Source: Desulfobacterales bacterium
GTDB lineage: Bacteria > Desulfobacterota > Desulfobacteria > Desulfobacterales > C00003106
Assembly (NCBI GenBank): GCA_030672555.1
Contig: DAOVGD010000190.1
Span: 1-17,320 of the forward strand
DNA: 17,320 nt
Direction of reading: 5' to 3'
In this document: positions 1 to 7,754 of the stretch, piece after piece
How the letters are laid out: every line of letters begins with the position of its first letter
How positions within the stretch are numbered: position 1 is the first letter of the stretch
Translations under genes and position numbers: made by a program
The notes under the pieces: generated by a model
Databases searched by the model: none
Told to the model about the DNA's origin: nothing
The model's input: the letters and a program-made list of their open reading frames with translations, nothing else

Positions 1-1592
1 CCATGACTCTCTACAATCCTGCTTACGATCGCAAGTCCAAGGCCTGTCCCTCTCTCCTTTGTGGTATAAAAAGGCTCGACCACTTTTCCGTGGTCCTCTT
101 CTTTGATTCCACAGCCGCTATCGCTTATTCTTATCTCAAGCCAATGCATTACATTGTCAATTAATTTGGTCTCTATTTCCAATCTGCCGCCGTCCGGCAT
201 CGACTGGACGGCATTCAAGACAAGGTTCCAGAGCATCTGTTGCATCTCTGTCTTGTTTCCGTAAATGCCGGCCGGATTACATAACTTCACAACCACTTTG
301 ATATTTTCATGCCAATCAGGGCCATTGCGAAGAGATTCTAATATATCGTCTATTACATTCTTGATGTTGATCTCTTCGCGATCACTCGGATTAGGGCGCG
401 CTAAAAGAAGAAAATTTTTTACGAGATTTTCAAGTTGATCCCTTCCTCTAAGGACGATCTGCATGAGCCTCTCGTTGGTTGCATTCAGCGTAAGATTTTT
501 TTGAAGCATCTGGATCGACCCGCATAGCGCAGCCAGAGGGTTTCTTACTTCATGGGCGAGACCTGCTGCCATCTCACCGATAAGAGCGAGTCTTTTGCTT
601 TTTTCAACCTCTTTTTCCATCTCTTTGCTGGCAGTCAAATCCTGAAAAATCACTATTTCACCAATCTGTTCACTTTTGCTATTGATAAGTGGTGAAACGG
701 AAAAACCTAATACAATACTTTTATCACTTTTTCCCGGAACCACTATTTCAGCCCTGTTTATTGCCTCCTTGTTCCTCTCTTTCTTTTTTGTCTTATCCAG
801 TATTTCGGAAAAACCCGGAAAAACCTTATCTATTCTTTTGTCTTTAACATCTGAAAATGAAAAGCCGATAATCTCTTCTGCCGCCTTATTAAAGGATTTT
901 ATATCTTTTTGTAGATTGATCGTTATGATCCCCGCACTTACAGATTCGATAATGCTTCTGTGCAACAGGTCGAGTTGATGAAATTCACTCTCTTTCTCCG
1001 CCAATAGCGATCTCGCGCTTTTTTCCTGTTCAACGACAAAGCTTATTAAAAGCGCGACAATGTAAAAAGATACGATATGGATAAATATCCTCGACAGGAC
1101 ATAGCCCGCACTAAAATTATAATCCCAGGAGGGACTATATATTGGATGAATAACGCCATAGTATTCTAAATCAAGCAACAAGCCATAGAGTAGGCTGCTG
1201 GCAGAGGCTAAAACAATGCCTCCCTTTTTTGCGAGAAACAGCACCGAATAGATGATGACCAGCGGATATAAAACAGAATAGACACTTCCAATTCCACCTG
1301 TTGCATACACAAGCACCGTTATCAATGTAACATCGCAGATGGCCTGAATATATACATTGATCTTGAGGCTTTTAATTCTTTTCAGGAGGATAAGGTATAG
1401 GAATGAAAGAAAATAAGTGATCGTTATAATGAAATATACCGCAGTGAGAGATGGCGCGGGTAATGACTCTGTTCCTTTGATCTGGATGAAGGCCGCGATC
1501 CCGAATAAAAAGGTAACAATCGCAACCCTGAAAAACATTAACCAACGAAGTCTTCTGGTTAAGTCCTCTTTTTGTAATAGGTGGTCTGACAT
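1..1592 (-). CDS. PilS-like sensor histidine kinase (C-terminus cut by the window edge)
   Basis: This is a membrane-bound two-component sensor kinase. From the ATG at 1592-1590, the first ~190 residues hold several hydrophobic segments, probably six, as in PilS. A PAS-like region follows at about residues 200-325, then the phosphoacceptor helix with AGLAHEVRNPLAAL and His347 (codon 554-552). The ATPase domain shows the G1 box DSGCGI and the G2 box TGLGLAIV just before the window ends at VESHG, so only the last few dozen residues should be missing. The H-box sequence is typical of PilS/NtrB-type kinases, whose partners are usually sigma-54 activators (PilR/NtrC); such a regulator would be expected beyond the left edge. 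No strong Shine-Dalgarno is visible, and a TTG directly before the ATG is an alternative start. Kinase identity is sure; the PilS subtype is likely but not proven. Confidence 0.9.
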   Translation of the reverse strand, partial: MSDHLLQKEDLTRRLRWLMFFRVAIVTFLFGIAAFIQIKGTESLPAPSLTAVYFIITITYFLSFLYLILLKRIKSLKINVYIQAICDVTLITVLVYATGGIGSVYSVLYPLVIIYSVLFLAKKGGIVLASASSLLYGLLLDLEYYGVIHPIYSPSWDYNFSAGYVLSRIFIHIVSFYIVALLISFVVEQEKSARSLLAEKESEFHQLDLLHRSIIESVSAGIITINLQKDIKSFNKAAEEIIGFSFSDVKDKRIDKVFPGFSEILDKTKKKERNKEAINRAEIVVPGKSDKSIVLGFSVSPLINSKSEQIGEIVIFQDLTASKEMEKEVEKSKRLALIGEMAAGLAHEVRNPLAALCGSIQMLQKNLTLNATNERLMQIVLRGRDQLENLVKNFLLLARPNPSDREEINIKNVIDDILESLRNGPDWHENIKVVVKLCNPAGIYGNKTEMQQMLWNLVLNAVQSMPDGGRLEIETKLIDNVMHWLEIRISDSGCGIKEEDHGKVVEPFYTTKERGTGLGLAIVSRIVESH

Positions 1593-1747
1593 CAAATAGC
1601 CGACTTGTATGTAAGTGATCGCCTTCTAATTATAAAATAAAGTCTATCAGGAGATTATAGAATTTCAAGGGAACAAGAGAGATGGTGAAAATTTATCTTT
1701 ACCTCTTGCTTGATTTCCGATAGTTAAAAAACACGAGGTGATGTGAG

Positions 1748-2677
1748 ATGAGAAAAATCTATATTGTTTCTACTTTGTTCCTGGTAGCTTTTTGCCTGCT
1801 GCTTAACGGGTGTCATCCGCGTACCGATCAGTCCGTTTATGGGCAGCCGGGAACGCAATTCAGCGCTCTGGATTGGTTTCACCGAGGGAACACCTGGTAT
1901 GAAAAAGGTGATCCTGACCGCGCCATAGCCGATTACAACCGGGCCATAGAAATAAATCCTAATATGGCCGATGTCTACAACAACCGGGGTCTTGCCTGGG
2001 ATATTAAAGGTGATTATGACCGCGCCATCGCTGATTACACCAAGGCTATAGAGACAAACCCACGCTACTCCGATCCCTACAACAACCGGGGTCTTATCTG
2101 GGATATCAAAGGCGAGCCCGACCGCGCCATGGCTGATTACACCAAGGCGCTGGAAATATACCCATATTTTGCCACGGCGTACTACAACCGAGGGAATGTT
2201 TGGTACATGAGGGGCGACTATGACCGCGCTATAGCTGATTATGACAAGGCTCTGGAAATAAAACCAAATTTCTCTACCGCTTATAACAACCGTGGCGACG
2301 CATGGGGCAAGAAAGGTGACTATGCTCAAGCCATAGCTGATTACGATCGGGCGCTGGCAATAAATCCACGTTTCGTAGTTGCCTACAACAACAAAGCCTG
2401 GCTCCTGGCAACGTGTCCGGATGGCGAGTATCGGAACGGCGCCAAAGCTGTTGAGCTGGCGCTAAACGCGGTAGAACTTAATCCGGATGTTTATCAATTG
2501 GATACATTAGCTGCGGCCTATGCGGAGGCGGGCAAATTCGAAGATGCAATCATCACCCAGGAACGAGTTATTAGTTTGCTCAACAAAGAAGGCGATACAG
2601 AAGTGCTGACTGAAAGTATAGAGCGCCTGAGATACTATGAAGCCCATAAGCCGTGGCGGGCAAGGGTCTCAAAGTAG
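1748..2677 (+). CDS. TPR-repeat lipoprotein
   Basis: A 309-residue protein with a lipoprotein signal: MRK, a hydrophobic stretch, then LLNGC with the lipidated cysteine at residue 22. It is therefore predicted to be anchored in the membrane on the periplasmic side. Five canonical 34-residue TPR units occupy about residues 40-210, each with an NRG...GDYDRAIADY.KALEINP pattern. A shorter C-terminal module follows (AWLLATCPDG ... LDTLAAAYAEAGKFEDAI). TPRs mediate protein-protein contacts; the partner is unknown. The start is supported by GAGGTG at 1735-1740, seven bases before the ATG. The repeat units are very similar at DNA level, with a period of about 102 bp, so unit number could vary by recombination. 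The gene is divergent from the PilS-like kinase and may stand alone. The C-terminal module recurs in the M48 protease of this window. Confidence 0.88.
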   Translation: MRKIYIVSTLFLVAFCLLLNGCHPRTDQSVYGQPGTQFSALDWFHRGNTWYEKGDPDRAIADYNRAIEINPNMADVYNNRGLAWDIKGDYDRAIADYTKAIETNPRYSDPYNNRGLIWDIKGEPDRAMADYTKALEIYPYFATAYYNRGNVWYMRGDYDRAIADYDKALEIKPNFSTAYNNRGDAWGKKGDYAQAIADYDRALAINPRFVVAYNNKAWLLATCPDGEYRNGAKAVELALNAVELNPDVYQLDTLAAAYAEAGKFEDAIITQERVISLLNKEGDTEVLTESIERLRYYEAHKPWRARVSK

Positions 2678-2812
2678 TGTGTAAAACATTGCATAAAAGT
2701 GAAAACTTCTTCCACTCCTAAATGGTAATTCCTTGCTCATTCGTGATATCCTTTTCTTCCAGTTTTGAACTAACTCCTTAAAAATAGAGACAAAATCTCC
2801 CAATATGAATTT

Positions 2813-2828
2813 TGGCGCACTTTTTGCC
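2813..2828 (+). promoter_or_regulatory. Candidate sigma-54 (-24/-12) promoter
   Basis: The bases TGGCGCACTTTTTGCC match the RpoN pattern TGGCAC(G/A)-N4-TTGC closely. The invariant GG (2814-2815) and GC (2826-2827) are exactly 10 bases apart. Transcription would start near 2838, about 70 bases before the DUF5658-like gene. A weaker sigma-70 reading of the same bases exists (TTGGCG at 2812-2817, 16-base spacer, TATGAT at 2834-2839), so sigma-54 use is inference. The PilS-like kinase nearby belongs to a type that usually works through sigma-54 activators. Confidence 0.5.
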
Positions 2829-2911
2829 AGAGATATGATGTATTCGTAAAAATCATAACTGTAGAGTATGTTTTGAAACCGCTTCCTCTGGAATCTTTTT
2901 GCATATTTACA

Positions 2912-3388
2912 ATGAATTCTTTTGCCGACAATTCACAGATTCTTAGAAGACGCTCCGGCCTTGATCGTCGGAAAGGAAAAATGCCTGTCTTTAGTAAGTA
3001 TTGGCTGGCCGGAAGGCGTACAGCACCGAGAAGGGAGGAAGACAGACAAGGGTTTTATAGAATTGACAGACATAGTTGCAGAACGCTTGCAGCAATTCTC
3101 ATCATTATTGCACTGAGCATATTAGATGCTCTTCTTACACTGCACTTGACCAGCCATGGCGCAAGAGAAGTCAACCCCATAATGGCTTATTTCCTTAGCC
3201 ATGGTCCCCTTCAATTTTTCGGGGCGAAATATTTGTTGACGTGCGCATCTGTCATAATCCTTTTATTTTATAAAAATGCGTACTTATTTAAAACTAAAGT
3301 TCGTGCGAAAATCCTATTTATAGTGTTTGCGATTCCTTTTGCTTTGGTTATTCAATGGGAAGTATACCTAATTTTATTTGTCCTTTAG
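2912..3388 (+). CDS. DUF5658-like small integral membrane protein
   Basis: A 158-residue protein from the ATG at 2912. A TTG at 2873 would add 13 residues, but neither start has a clear Shine-Dalgarno. The N-terminal third is very basic and arginine-rich (RRRSGLDRRKG, AGRRTAPRREEDR), as in DUF5658-type proteins. Three to four hydrophobic segments follow, with the family-like pattern LDALLTLHLTSHGAREVNPIMAYFL around residues 70-95 and a GAKYLLT segment after it. The function is unknown; an inner-membrane protein with a cytoplasmic basic tail is the likely topology. It is preceded by a sigma-54-like promoter and ends 123 bases before the convergent PIN-like gene. The DUF5658 assignment is from recalled family features and is not confirmed by a search. 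Confidence 0.72.
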   Translation: MNSFADNSQILRRRSGLDRRKGKMPVFSKYWLAGRRTAPRREEDRQGFYRIDRHSCRTLAAILIIIALSILDALLTLHLTSHGAREVNPIMAYFLSHGPLQFFGAKYLLTCASVIILLFYKNAYLFKTKVRAKILFIVFAIPFALVIQWEVYLILFVL

Positions 3389-3467
3389 CTCGCGCGACCC
3401 CCCGATCCAAATCAATACGATTCGTTAGCATTTCCCTTTCAGCTTTCAGCCTCAATATAGCCTGACG

Positions 3468-3484
3468 TCCCGCCGATGGCGGGA
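3468..3484. repeat. GC-rich hairpin between convergent genes
   Basis: TCCCGCC and GGCGGGA form a perfect 7-bp stem around a GAT loop. It lies in the 123-base gap between the 3' ends of the DUF5658-like gene (+) and the PIN-like gene (-). No U-tract follows on either strand, so it is not a classical intrinsic terminator. It could be a 3'-end-stabilising hairpin or a copy of a dispersed short palindrome. Confidence 0.5.
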
Positions 3485-3511
3485 GGCAAAAGAGGATGTC
3501 TTAAAACTGCC

Positions 3512-4312
3512 TCAAGGAAATAACTGGGTATAGTTAAGAGGGTCATAACTTGCGCGTAGATAGATTTGGGGGAATTCTTTTTTAAGGTCGGATGTATTAT
3601 AAAGAAGTCTTAATATCTTGCAAATGTACATGTCGCCGGACCATATGGTCTTTGGCTCATTGTCCCGTGCGGCCTTTAAGCAACAATTTGCTACAAAATT
3701 TAAATCATTGTCGGCAGGATCTTCCGAGCTATTGTAGTTAAAAATATTTTTACAAAATGTTATAATTGTTTTATATAAGGACTCTTCATTAAAGTCGAAA
3801 ACCCGTCCGCTAACTTTTAGGGTTTCTATCAACATATCGATATTTTCAAGATAAATCTTCTGCTGTTTCCAAATCTTTTCAATCCATTCTATTCCGTGAT
3901 GTGGCTGTCTATTGTAAGAAGCAAGAAAATTTTTCAGCCCGTTCTTTTGTTCCACATAGATTTCTTCAGATATTGTTACGTCAAGTGTAAAAACAATCTC
4001 CTCCAACACCTTGAGGAATCGGTTTAGTTCTCGAAACAACATAGGGAGATATTCTTTATATTTCCTGTTTTCAGCCCGTTTGATAAAGCCTATGTAGTTG
4101 AAGATTTGGTTTATTTGGGCAGATCTTACATACCCTGGATGTCGTGCAACCCCCTGCTGAGAAACTTGAGTCTTGCGTGGGTCGTCAATTCTCGGAATGG
4201 GGAGTTCGCGTGGGATATAAGCAGAAAATATATTGGAATCGAGTATGTTCTCAAACTGATTCTGTTGCAGTACTGATTTTAGAGAGTAGGGATACCCTTC
4301 TGTTTCTTGCAC
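3512..4312 (-). CDS. PIN-like domain protein (putative nuclease) downstream of rarA
   Basis: A 266-residue soluble protein that I do not recognise by name. Its acidic residues are ordered as in PIN-domain nucleases. ILDSNIF gives Asp25 near the N-terminus, ISEEIYVEQ gives candidate Glu116/Glu117/Glu121, DNDLNFVA gives Asp201 and Asp203, and IWSGDMYI gives Asp227. About 90 residues of mostly charged helical sequence separate the first and second groups, longer than in small VapC toxins and more like the larger PIN-like families (for example DUF4935-type). The start is GTG at 4312, chosen because GAGGT lies five bases upstream. The gap from the rarA stop is only 23 bases, so the two are probably co-transcribed. 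No antitoxin-like small gene is adjacent. RNA cleavage would be the expected activity, but this is inference. Confidence 0.6.
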   Translation of the reverse strand: MQETEGYPYSLKSVLQQNQFENILDSNIFSAYIPRELPIPRIDDPRKTQVSQQGVARHPGYVRSAQINQIFNYIGFIKRAENRKYKEYLPMLFRELNRFLKVLEEIVFTLDVTISEEIYVEQKNGLKNFLASYNRQPHHGIEWIEKIWKQQKIYLENIDMLIETLKVSGRVFDFNEESLYKTIITFCKNIFNYNSSEDPADNDLNFVANCCLKAARDNEPKTIWSGDMYICKILRLLYNTSDLKKEFPQIYLRASYDPLNYTQLFP

Positions 4313-4335
4313 TGCTGACCTCTTTTTTGGAACTT

Positions 4336-5676
4336 TTAAAAAATATCTCTTTTTTTCTTAACAGTTCGCCACCTTTCCAACCTTTCTTTAATGGTTTTTT
4401 CAAATCCTCTTCCCGTGGGTTTATAGAAAATAAGTTCTTTTAACTCTTCAGGCAAATAATCTTGTGGTACGTACGCATCTTTAAAGTTATGGGCGTATTG
4501 ATATTCCCTGCCGTAGCCGATGTCCTTCATCAGTTTTGTGGGTGCGTTCCGTATATGGAGAGGAACAGGGAGTGTCCCGGTCTCTTTTATCGTTTTTTTT
4601 ACGTCTCCATAGGCAATGTAAAGTGAATTGCTCTTCGGTGCAGTGGCGAGATAGACCGCGGCCTGGGCCAAGGCAAGTTCTCCTTCAGGGGGTCCGATAA
4701 ACCTGAAAGCCTCCATGGTGGATACTGCAATAGGAAGCGCCTGCGGATCGGCATTCCCTATATCTTCAGATGCGAACCTCACCATACGCCGTGCAATGTA
4801 CAGTGGATCTTCCCCTGCCTCGAGCATTCTTCCCATCCAATAAAGGGCCGCATCAGGATCGCTTCCGCGGAGGCTTTTATGGAAGGCTGAAATCAGGTTG
4901 TAATGTTCTTCGCCCCCTTTGTCATACCGGAGGGCCTTTTTTTGAAGGGCTTTCTCTGCACTCCCCAGATCGATCTTTTTCATTCCAGCGCTGTCTGGTT
5001 GAACAAAATCGACAATTACTTCCAGATTGTTCAATGCTGTGCGAGCATCACCATCGGCCATCCTTGCAAGGTAGGATAGTACATCATTATCTATAGAAAG
5101 AGCAAGATTCCCTAAACCGTCCTCTGTGTCGTTAATGGCACGTGTTAAGATATTGATCAGATCTTCGTCGGTAAATGGTTGCAGAACAACTACGCGCGCT
5201 CGGGAAAGAAGGGGAGGGATCACCTCAAAAGAAGGATTTTCAGTGGTTGCGCCTATGAGCGTGATAAGGCCGCTTTCCACGTGGTGGAGAAAGGCGTCTT
5301 GTTGGGCTTTATTAAAACGGTGAATCTCATCCACAAAGACAATGGTGCGCCGCTGGTAAAGGTTGAGCTGTTTTTTTGCTTCCTCAATGACCGCGCGTAT
5401 CTCTTTCACGCCGGACAGTACTGCTGAAAAAGAAACAAAATGCGCATTGGTTTCATCAGCAATAATCATGGCAAGTGTGGTCTTGCCGCATCCAGGAGGG
5501 CCCCAGAAGATCATTGAAAAGAGTTTGTCCTCTTTAATTGCCCGGCGGATCAGGCCGTCGCCTCCCAGGATATGGGGTTGCCCCACAAAAGTATCAAGGC
5601 TTTTTGGACGCATCCGGTCTGCCAAAGGGCGCTGAACGCCGGCAGCGTTTCTTGCGGTTTGCGTAAAAAGATCCAT
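4336..5676 (-). CDS. rarA: Replication-associated recombination protein A (RarA/MgsA)
   Basis: A clamp-loader-like AAA+ ATPase of 446 residues, the normal length for RarA (bacterial homologue of WRNIP1/Mgs1). The family acts at stalled replication forks and interacts with SSB. The Walker A motif GPPGCGKT is at residues 59-66. Walker B is VFVDEIHRF with Asp116/Glu117, followed by NKAQQDAFLHHVESG, which is diagnostic of RarA. Sensor 1 is in IGATTENPSF, and the C-terminal part has the conserved MVRFASEDIGNADPQAL and PEGELALAQAAVYLA blocks. The start ATG is at 5676; only a weak AAAGAT ribosome site precedes it. It is divergent from the sodium symporter and leads into the PIN-like gene. Confidence 0.95.
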   Translation of the reverse strand: MDLFTQTARNAAGVQRPLADRMRPKSLDTFVGQPHILGGDGLIRRAIKEDKLFSMIFWGPPGCGKTTLAMIIADETNAHFVSFSAVLSGVKEIRAVIEEAKKQLNLYQRRTIVFVDEIHRFNKAQQDAFLHHVESGLITLIGATTENPSFEVIPPLLSRARVVVLQPFTDEDLINILTRAINDTEDGLGNLALSIDNDVLSYLARMADGDARTALNNLEVIVDFVQPDSAGMKKIDLGSAEKALQKKALRYDKGGEEHYNLISAFHKSLRGSDPDAALYWMGRMLEAGEDPLYIARRMVRFASEDIGNADPQALPIAVSTMEAFRFIGPPEGELALAQAAVYLATAPKSNSLYIAYGDVKKTIKETGTLPVPLHIRNAPTKLMKDIGYGREYQYAHNFKDAYVPQDYLPEELKELIFYKPTGRGFEKTIKERLERWRTVKKKRDIF

Positions 5677-5723
5677 ATTTATCTTTTACCATACAAGTGC
5701 ATGGTGCGCCAATGTAAAAAAAG

Positions 5724-5752
5724 TTGACACTGATTGTTAGCTTATGTATGAA
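5724..5752 (+). promoter_or_regulatory. Sigma-70 type promoter ahead of the sodium symporter
   Basis: A perfect -35 box TTGACA (5724-5729) is followed by a 17-base spacer and TATGAA (5747-5752). Transcription would begin around 5758-5760, at or next to the ATG at 5760. The TTG of this -35 box could be misread as a start codon 12 codons upstream. No Shine-Dalgarno lies before 5760, consistent with a leaderless mRNA. Confidence 0.5.
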
Positions 5753-5759
5753 CATCATT

Positions 5760-7268
5760 ATGGAAAAAGAAGTTCTCCCCCACCACCGTCCTCAATGGAA
5801 GACACATATTGGTTTTTTGCTTGCTGCCATTGGCTCAGCAATCGGCTTGGGAAATATCTGGAGATTTCCTTACCTCTGCTATAAAAATGGCGGAGGAGCC
5901 TTCCTCATTCCTTATGTTTTAGCTCTTGTTATCGTAGGCATCCCTTTTATGATTTTAGAGATTGGTCTGGGACATAAGATGAGAGGTTCTGCCCCGGCAA
6001 GTTTTGCCAGAGTAAATAGTCGTTGGGAGTGGTTGGGATGGTGGCAAATTATATTCGTGATGTTTGGGGTAGTCCTTTACTATTCAGTGATTATTGCCTG
6101 GTGTTTTAATTATCTTTTCTTTTCGTTCGGGTTGGAGTGGGGCGCCGACCCTAATAACTTTTTTTTCAACAATTTTTTAATGATAAGTACGGGTCCCTTT
6201 GAAGTCGGCAATGTCAGGTCTCCCGTCCTTTTTTCTCTGGGCGTAGTGTGGTTTTTGAACTGGCTTATCGTATTTCGAGGAGTGGAGAAGGGGTTAGAAA
6301 GAGCAAACAAATTGTTCATGCCTCTTTTGTTTGTACTCATTCTCATACTTGTGGGATGTAGTATAAACCTGCCGGGCGCATCCCAGGGTCTGAGTGTGTA
6401 TCTAAAGCCCGATTTTGAAAGATTAAAAGATATCAGAGTGTGGATAGATGCTGTTGCTCAGATATTTTTTACCTTGAGTATCGGTTTTGGCATTATGATT
6501 GCCTATGCTTCCTATCTCCCTAGAAAAAGTCAGATAGTGAAAGACTCCATAACGATTAGTGTTGCCAATAGTTGTTTTTCTTTAATAGCAGGCCTGGGAG
6601 TTTTTTCTGTTTTAGGATATATGGCTAATAAACTTTCACTACCTATCGATCAAGTGGTGGACAAATCGATTGGTCTTGCGTTTGTCGTGTTCCCTAAGGC
6701 GATAGGGATGCTGCCTGCTTTTCCTAAAATTTTCGGAGTTCTCTTTTTTAGTTGTCTGGTAATTGCAGGAGTGTCATCTTCGGTTTCTATTTTAGAGGCC
6801 TTTACTTCTGGAATTATTGATAAATTTCACTATCCTCGAAAGATAGTTGCCTCTGTTCTTGCTGTTACAGGATTCGTAGGAAGTATAATGTTTACCACTC
6901 AAGGAGGGCTTTTCTGGATAGATATTGTTGACCACTTTCTGACGCAATATGGATTAGTCTTAGGAGGGATTTTAGAGTGTATTTTAATCGCCTGGATTTA
7001 TAAGGCGTATAAGTTACGAGAATACCTTAATAAATTTTGTATGTTGAAGTTGTCTTCTTTGTGGGATTGTGCGGTTAAATTTGTAATTCCAGCTGTCTTG
7101 GTAGTGATATTTATAAACAGCTTAATTAAAGAATTGGCCAGTCCTTACGAAGGATATCCGTGGCTTGCGATTGTCCTTATAGGAAGGGACTGGGTAATAT
7201 TTACTCTGTTTTTTGCTATGATTGTTGCTGCCAGGCGGTGGAAACGACATGGGAAGATTGACGATTGA
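5760..7268 (+). CDS. Sodium:neurotransmitter symporter family (LeuT-fold) transporter
   Basis: A 502-residue polytopic membrane protein from the ATG at 5760, with about 11-12 hydrophobic segments. The N-terminal block WKTHIGFLLAAIGSAIGLGNIWRFP, then NGGGAFLIPY and IVGIPFMILEIGLG, are the TM1-TM2 signatures of the SNF family. They carry the unwound TM1 site where Na+ and amino-acid substrate bind in LeuT. TM6 to TM8 regions (FFTLSIGFGIMIAYASYLP; VIAGVSSSVSILEAF) also fit. The likely role is Na+-driven uptake of an amino acid or related compound; the substrate cannot be read from sequence. An in-frame TTG at 5724 is rejected because it lies in a -35 box; an ATG at 5748 is possible. The last residues GKIDD and the stop lie inside a GATTGA(A/C) tandem repeat, so the native C-terminus may have been altered. 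Confidence 0.92.
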   Translation: MEKEVLPHHRPQWKTHIGFLLAAIGSAIGLGNIWRFPYLCYKNGGGAFLIPYVLALVIVGIPFMILEIGLGHKMRGSAPASFARVNSRWEWLGWWQIIFVMFGVVLYYSVIIAWCFNYLFFSFGLEWGADPNNFFFNNFLMISTGPFEVGNVRSPVLFSLGVVWFLNWLIVFRGVEKGLERANKLFMPLLFVLILILVGCSINLPGASQGLSVYLKPDFERLKDIRVWIDAVAQIFFTLSIGFGIMIAYASYLPRKSQIVKDSITISVANSCFSLIAGLGVFSVLGYMANKLSLPIDQVVDKSIGLAFVVFPKAIGMLPAFPKIFGVLFFSCLVIAGVSSSVSILEAFTSGIIDKFHYPRKIVASVLAVTGFVGSIMFTTQGGLFWIDIVDHFLTQYGLVLGGILECILIAWIYKAYKLREYLNKFCMLKLSSLWDCAVKFVIPAVLVVIFINSLIKELASPYEGYPWLAIVLIGRDWVIFTLFFAMIVAARRWKRHGKIDD

Positions 7269-7290
7269 AGATTGACGATTGAAGATTGAC
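7256..7290. repeat. GATTGAC/GATTGAA heptamer array
   Basis: Five 7-bp units alternate between GATTGAC and GATTGAA. The array supplies the final codons and the TGA stop (7266-7268) of the symporter. The same heptamer family appears inverted at 7453-7487 and again after argD at 15872-15913. Confidence 0.85.
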
Positions 7291-7291
7291 A

Positions 7292-7416
7292 AATTCGTAA
7301 AAAGTCGCCAGGCACTCTTTTTCGTCATTCCCGCGAAAGCGGGAATCCAGTAATATCAGATGGTTCTGGACTCCCGCCTGCGCGGGAGTGACAGAAGGTT
7401 GGACTTTTTACGAATT
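7292..7416. mobile_element. MITE-like foldback element, 125 bp
   Basis: Perfect 15-bp terminal inverted repeats AATTCGTAAAAAGTC (7292-7306) and its complement (7402-7416) enclose two smaller hairpins. One has the stem ATTCCCGC/GCGGGAAT and the other ACTCCCGC/GCGGGAGT. The ATTCCCGC hairpin resembles dispersed palindromes common in many proteobacterial genomes. There is no coding capacity, so a transposase would have to act in trans. Its place at the 3' end of the symporter gene means the hairpins could also stop or protect transcripts. Confidence 0.7.
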
Positions 7417-7422
7417 CATCAA

Positions 7423-7487
7423 GATTGTCGATTGAAAATTGGTGGAAGACTGTTCAATCATCAATCTTCAATCGACAATCTTCAATT
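7423..7487. repeat. Right-hand heptamer repeats flanking the foldback
   Basis: Two direct units (GATTGTC, GATTGAA, 7423-7436) are followed by five inverted units (TTCAATC, ATCAATC, TTCAATC, GACAATC, TTCAATT, 7453-7487). The inverted units complement the left array at 7256-7290, so the foldback sits inside a larger inverted-repeat arrangement of about 230 bp. The gene-free stretch 7488-7545 shows no clear promoter. Confidence 0.7.
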
Positions 7488-7545
7488 CCTAAATGGACTA
7501 TTACATTTTTTTAACTTTTGACCGAAGAGTCTATAAGATCATATC

Positions 7546-7752
7546 ATGAAACATAATAAGATTATTCAGTTGGTTTGGGGCCTTCTTCTAATTATGATGG
7601 GGATTGCTGTTATTGTCAAAACCCACATAGTCTTTCCGGTTGCCGAGGGTCTCACATTTCGACAGATTGCGCTGTATATTCTTTCTGTTATGCTTATAGG
7701 TGGGGGCATAAAAAAAATTTATCTCCTTTTTCACAATAAGGAGAAGAGGTAG
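7546..7752 (+). CDS. Small two-helix membrane protein
   Basis: A 68-residue hypothetical protein with two predicted membrane helices, at about residues 7-25 (LVWGLLLIMMGIAVIV) and 40-60 (QIALYILSVMLIGGGIKKIY). A basic tail, HNKEKR, follows. Its family is not recognised. It ends two bases before the ATG of the GAF-PilB/GspE ATPase, and its last codons contain that gene's ribosome site (AAGGAGAAGAGG), so the pair is translationally linked. No good Shine-Dalgarno precedes its own ATG. A link to pilus or secretion assembly is inferred only from position. Confidence 0.68.
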   Translation: MKHNKIIQLVWGLLLIMMGIAVIVKTHIVFPVAEGLTFRQIALYILSVMLIGGGIKKIYLLFHNKEKR

Positions 7753-7754
7753 AT

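Noticed and set aside
1724..2329. 201-residue minus-strand ORF opposite the TPR gene
   Set aside because: It is a repetitive shadow of the TPR-coding repeats; it has no recognisable domain, and the plus-strand frame has a lipoprotein signal and ribosome site.
3468..3484. Intrinsic terminator between convergent genes
   Set aside because: The stem is good but no U-tract follows on either strand, so it is listed only as a hairpin repeat.
4144..4443. 99-residue plus-strand ORF across the rarA/PIN junction
   Set aside because: Shadow of the two minus-strand genes; low-complexity Phe/Ser-rich translation.
7256..7487. CRISPR-like repetition
   Set aside because: The units are 7 bp, contiguous and without spacers; there are no cas genes. 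They are simple tandem repeats around a foldback.
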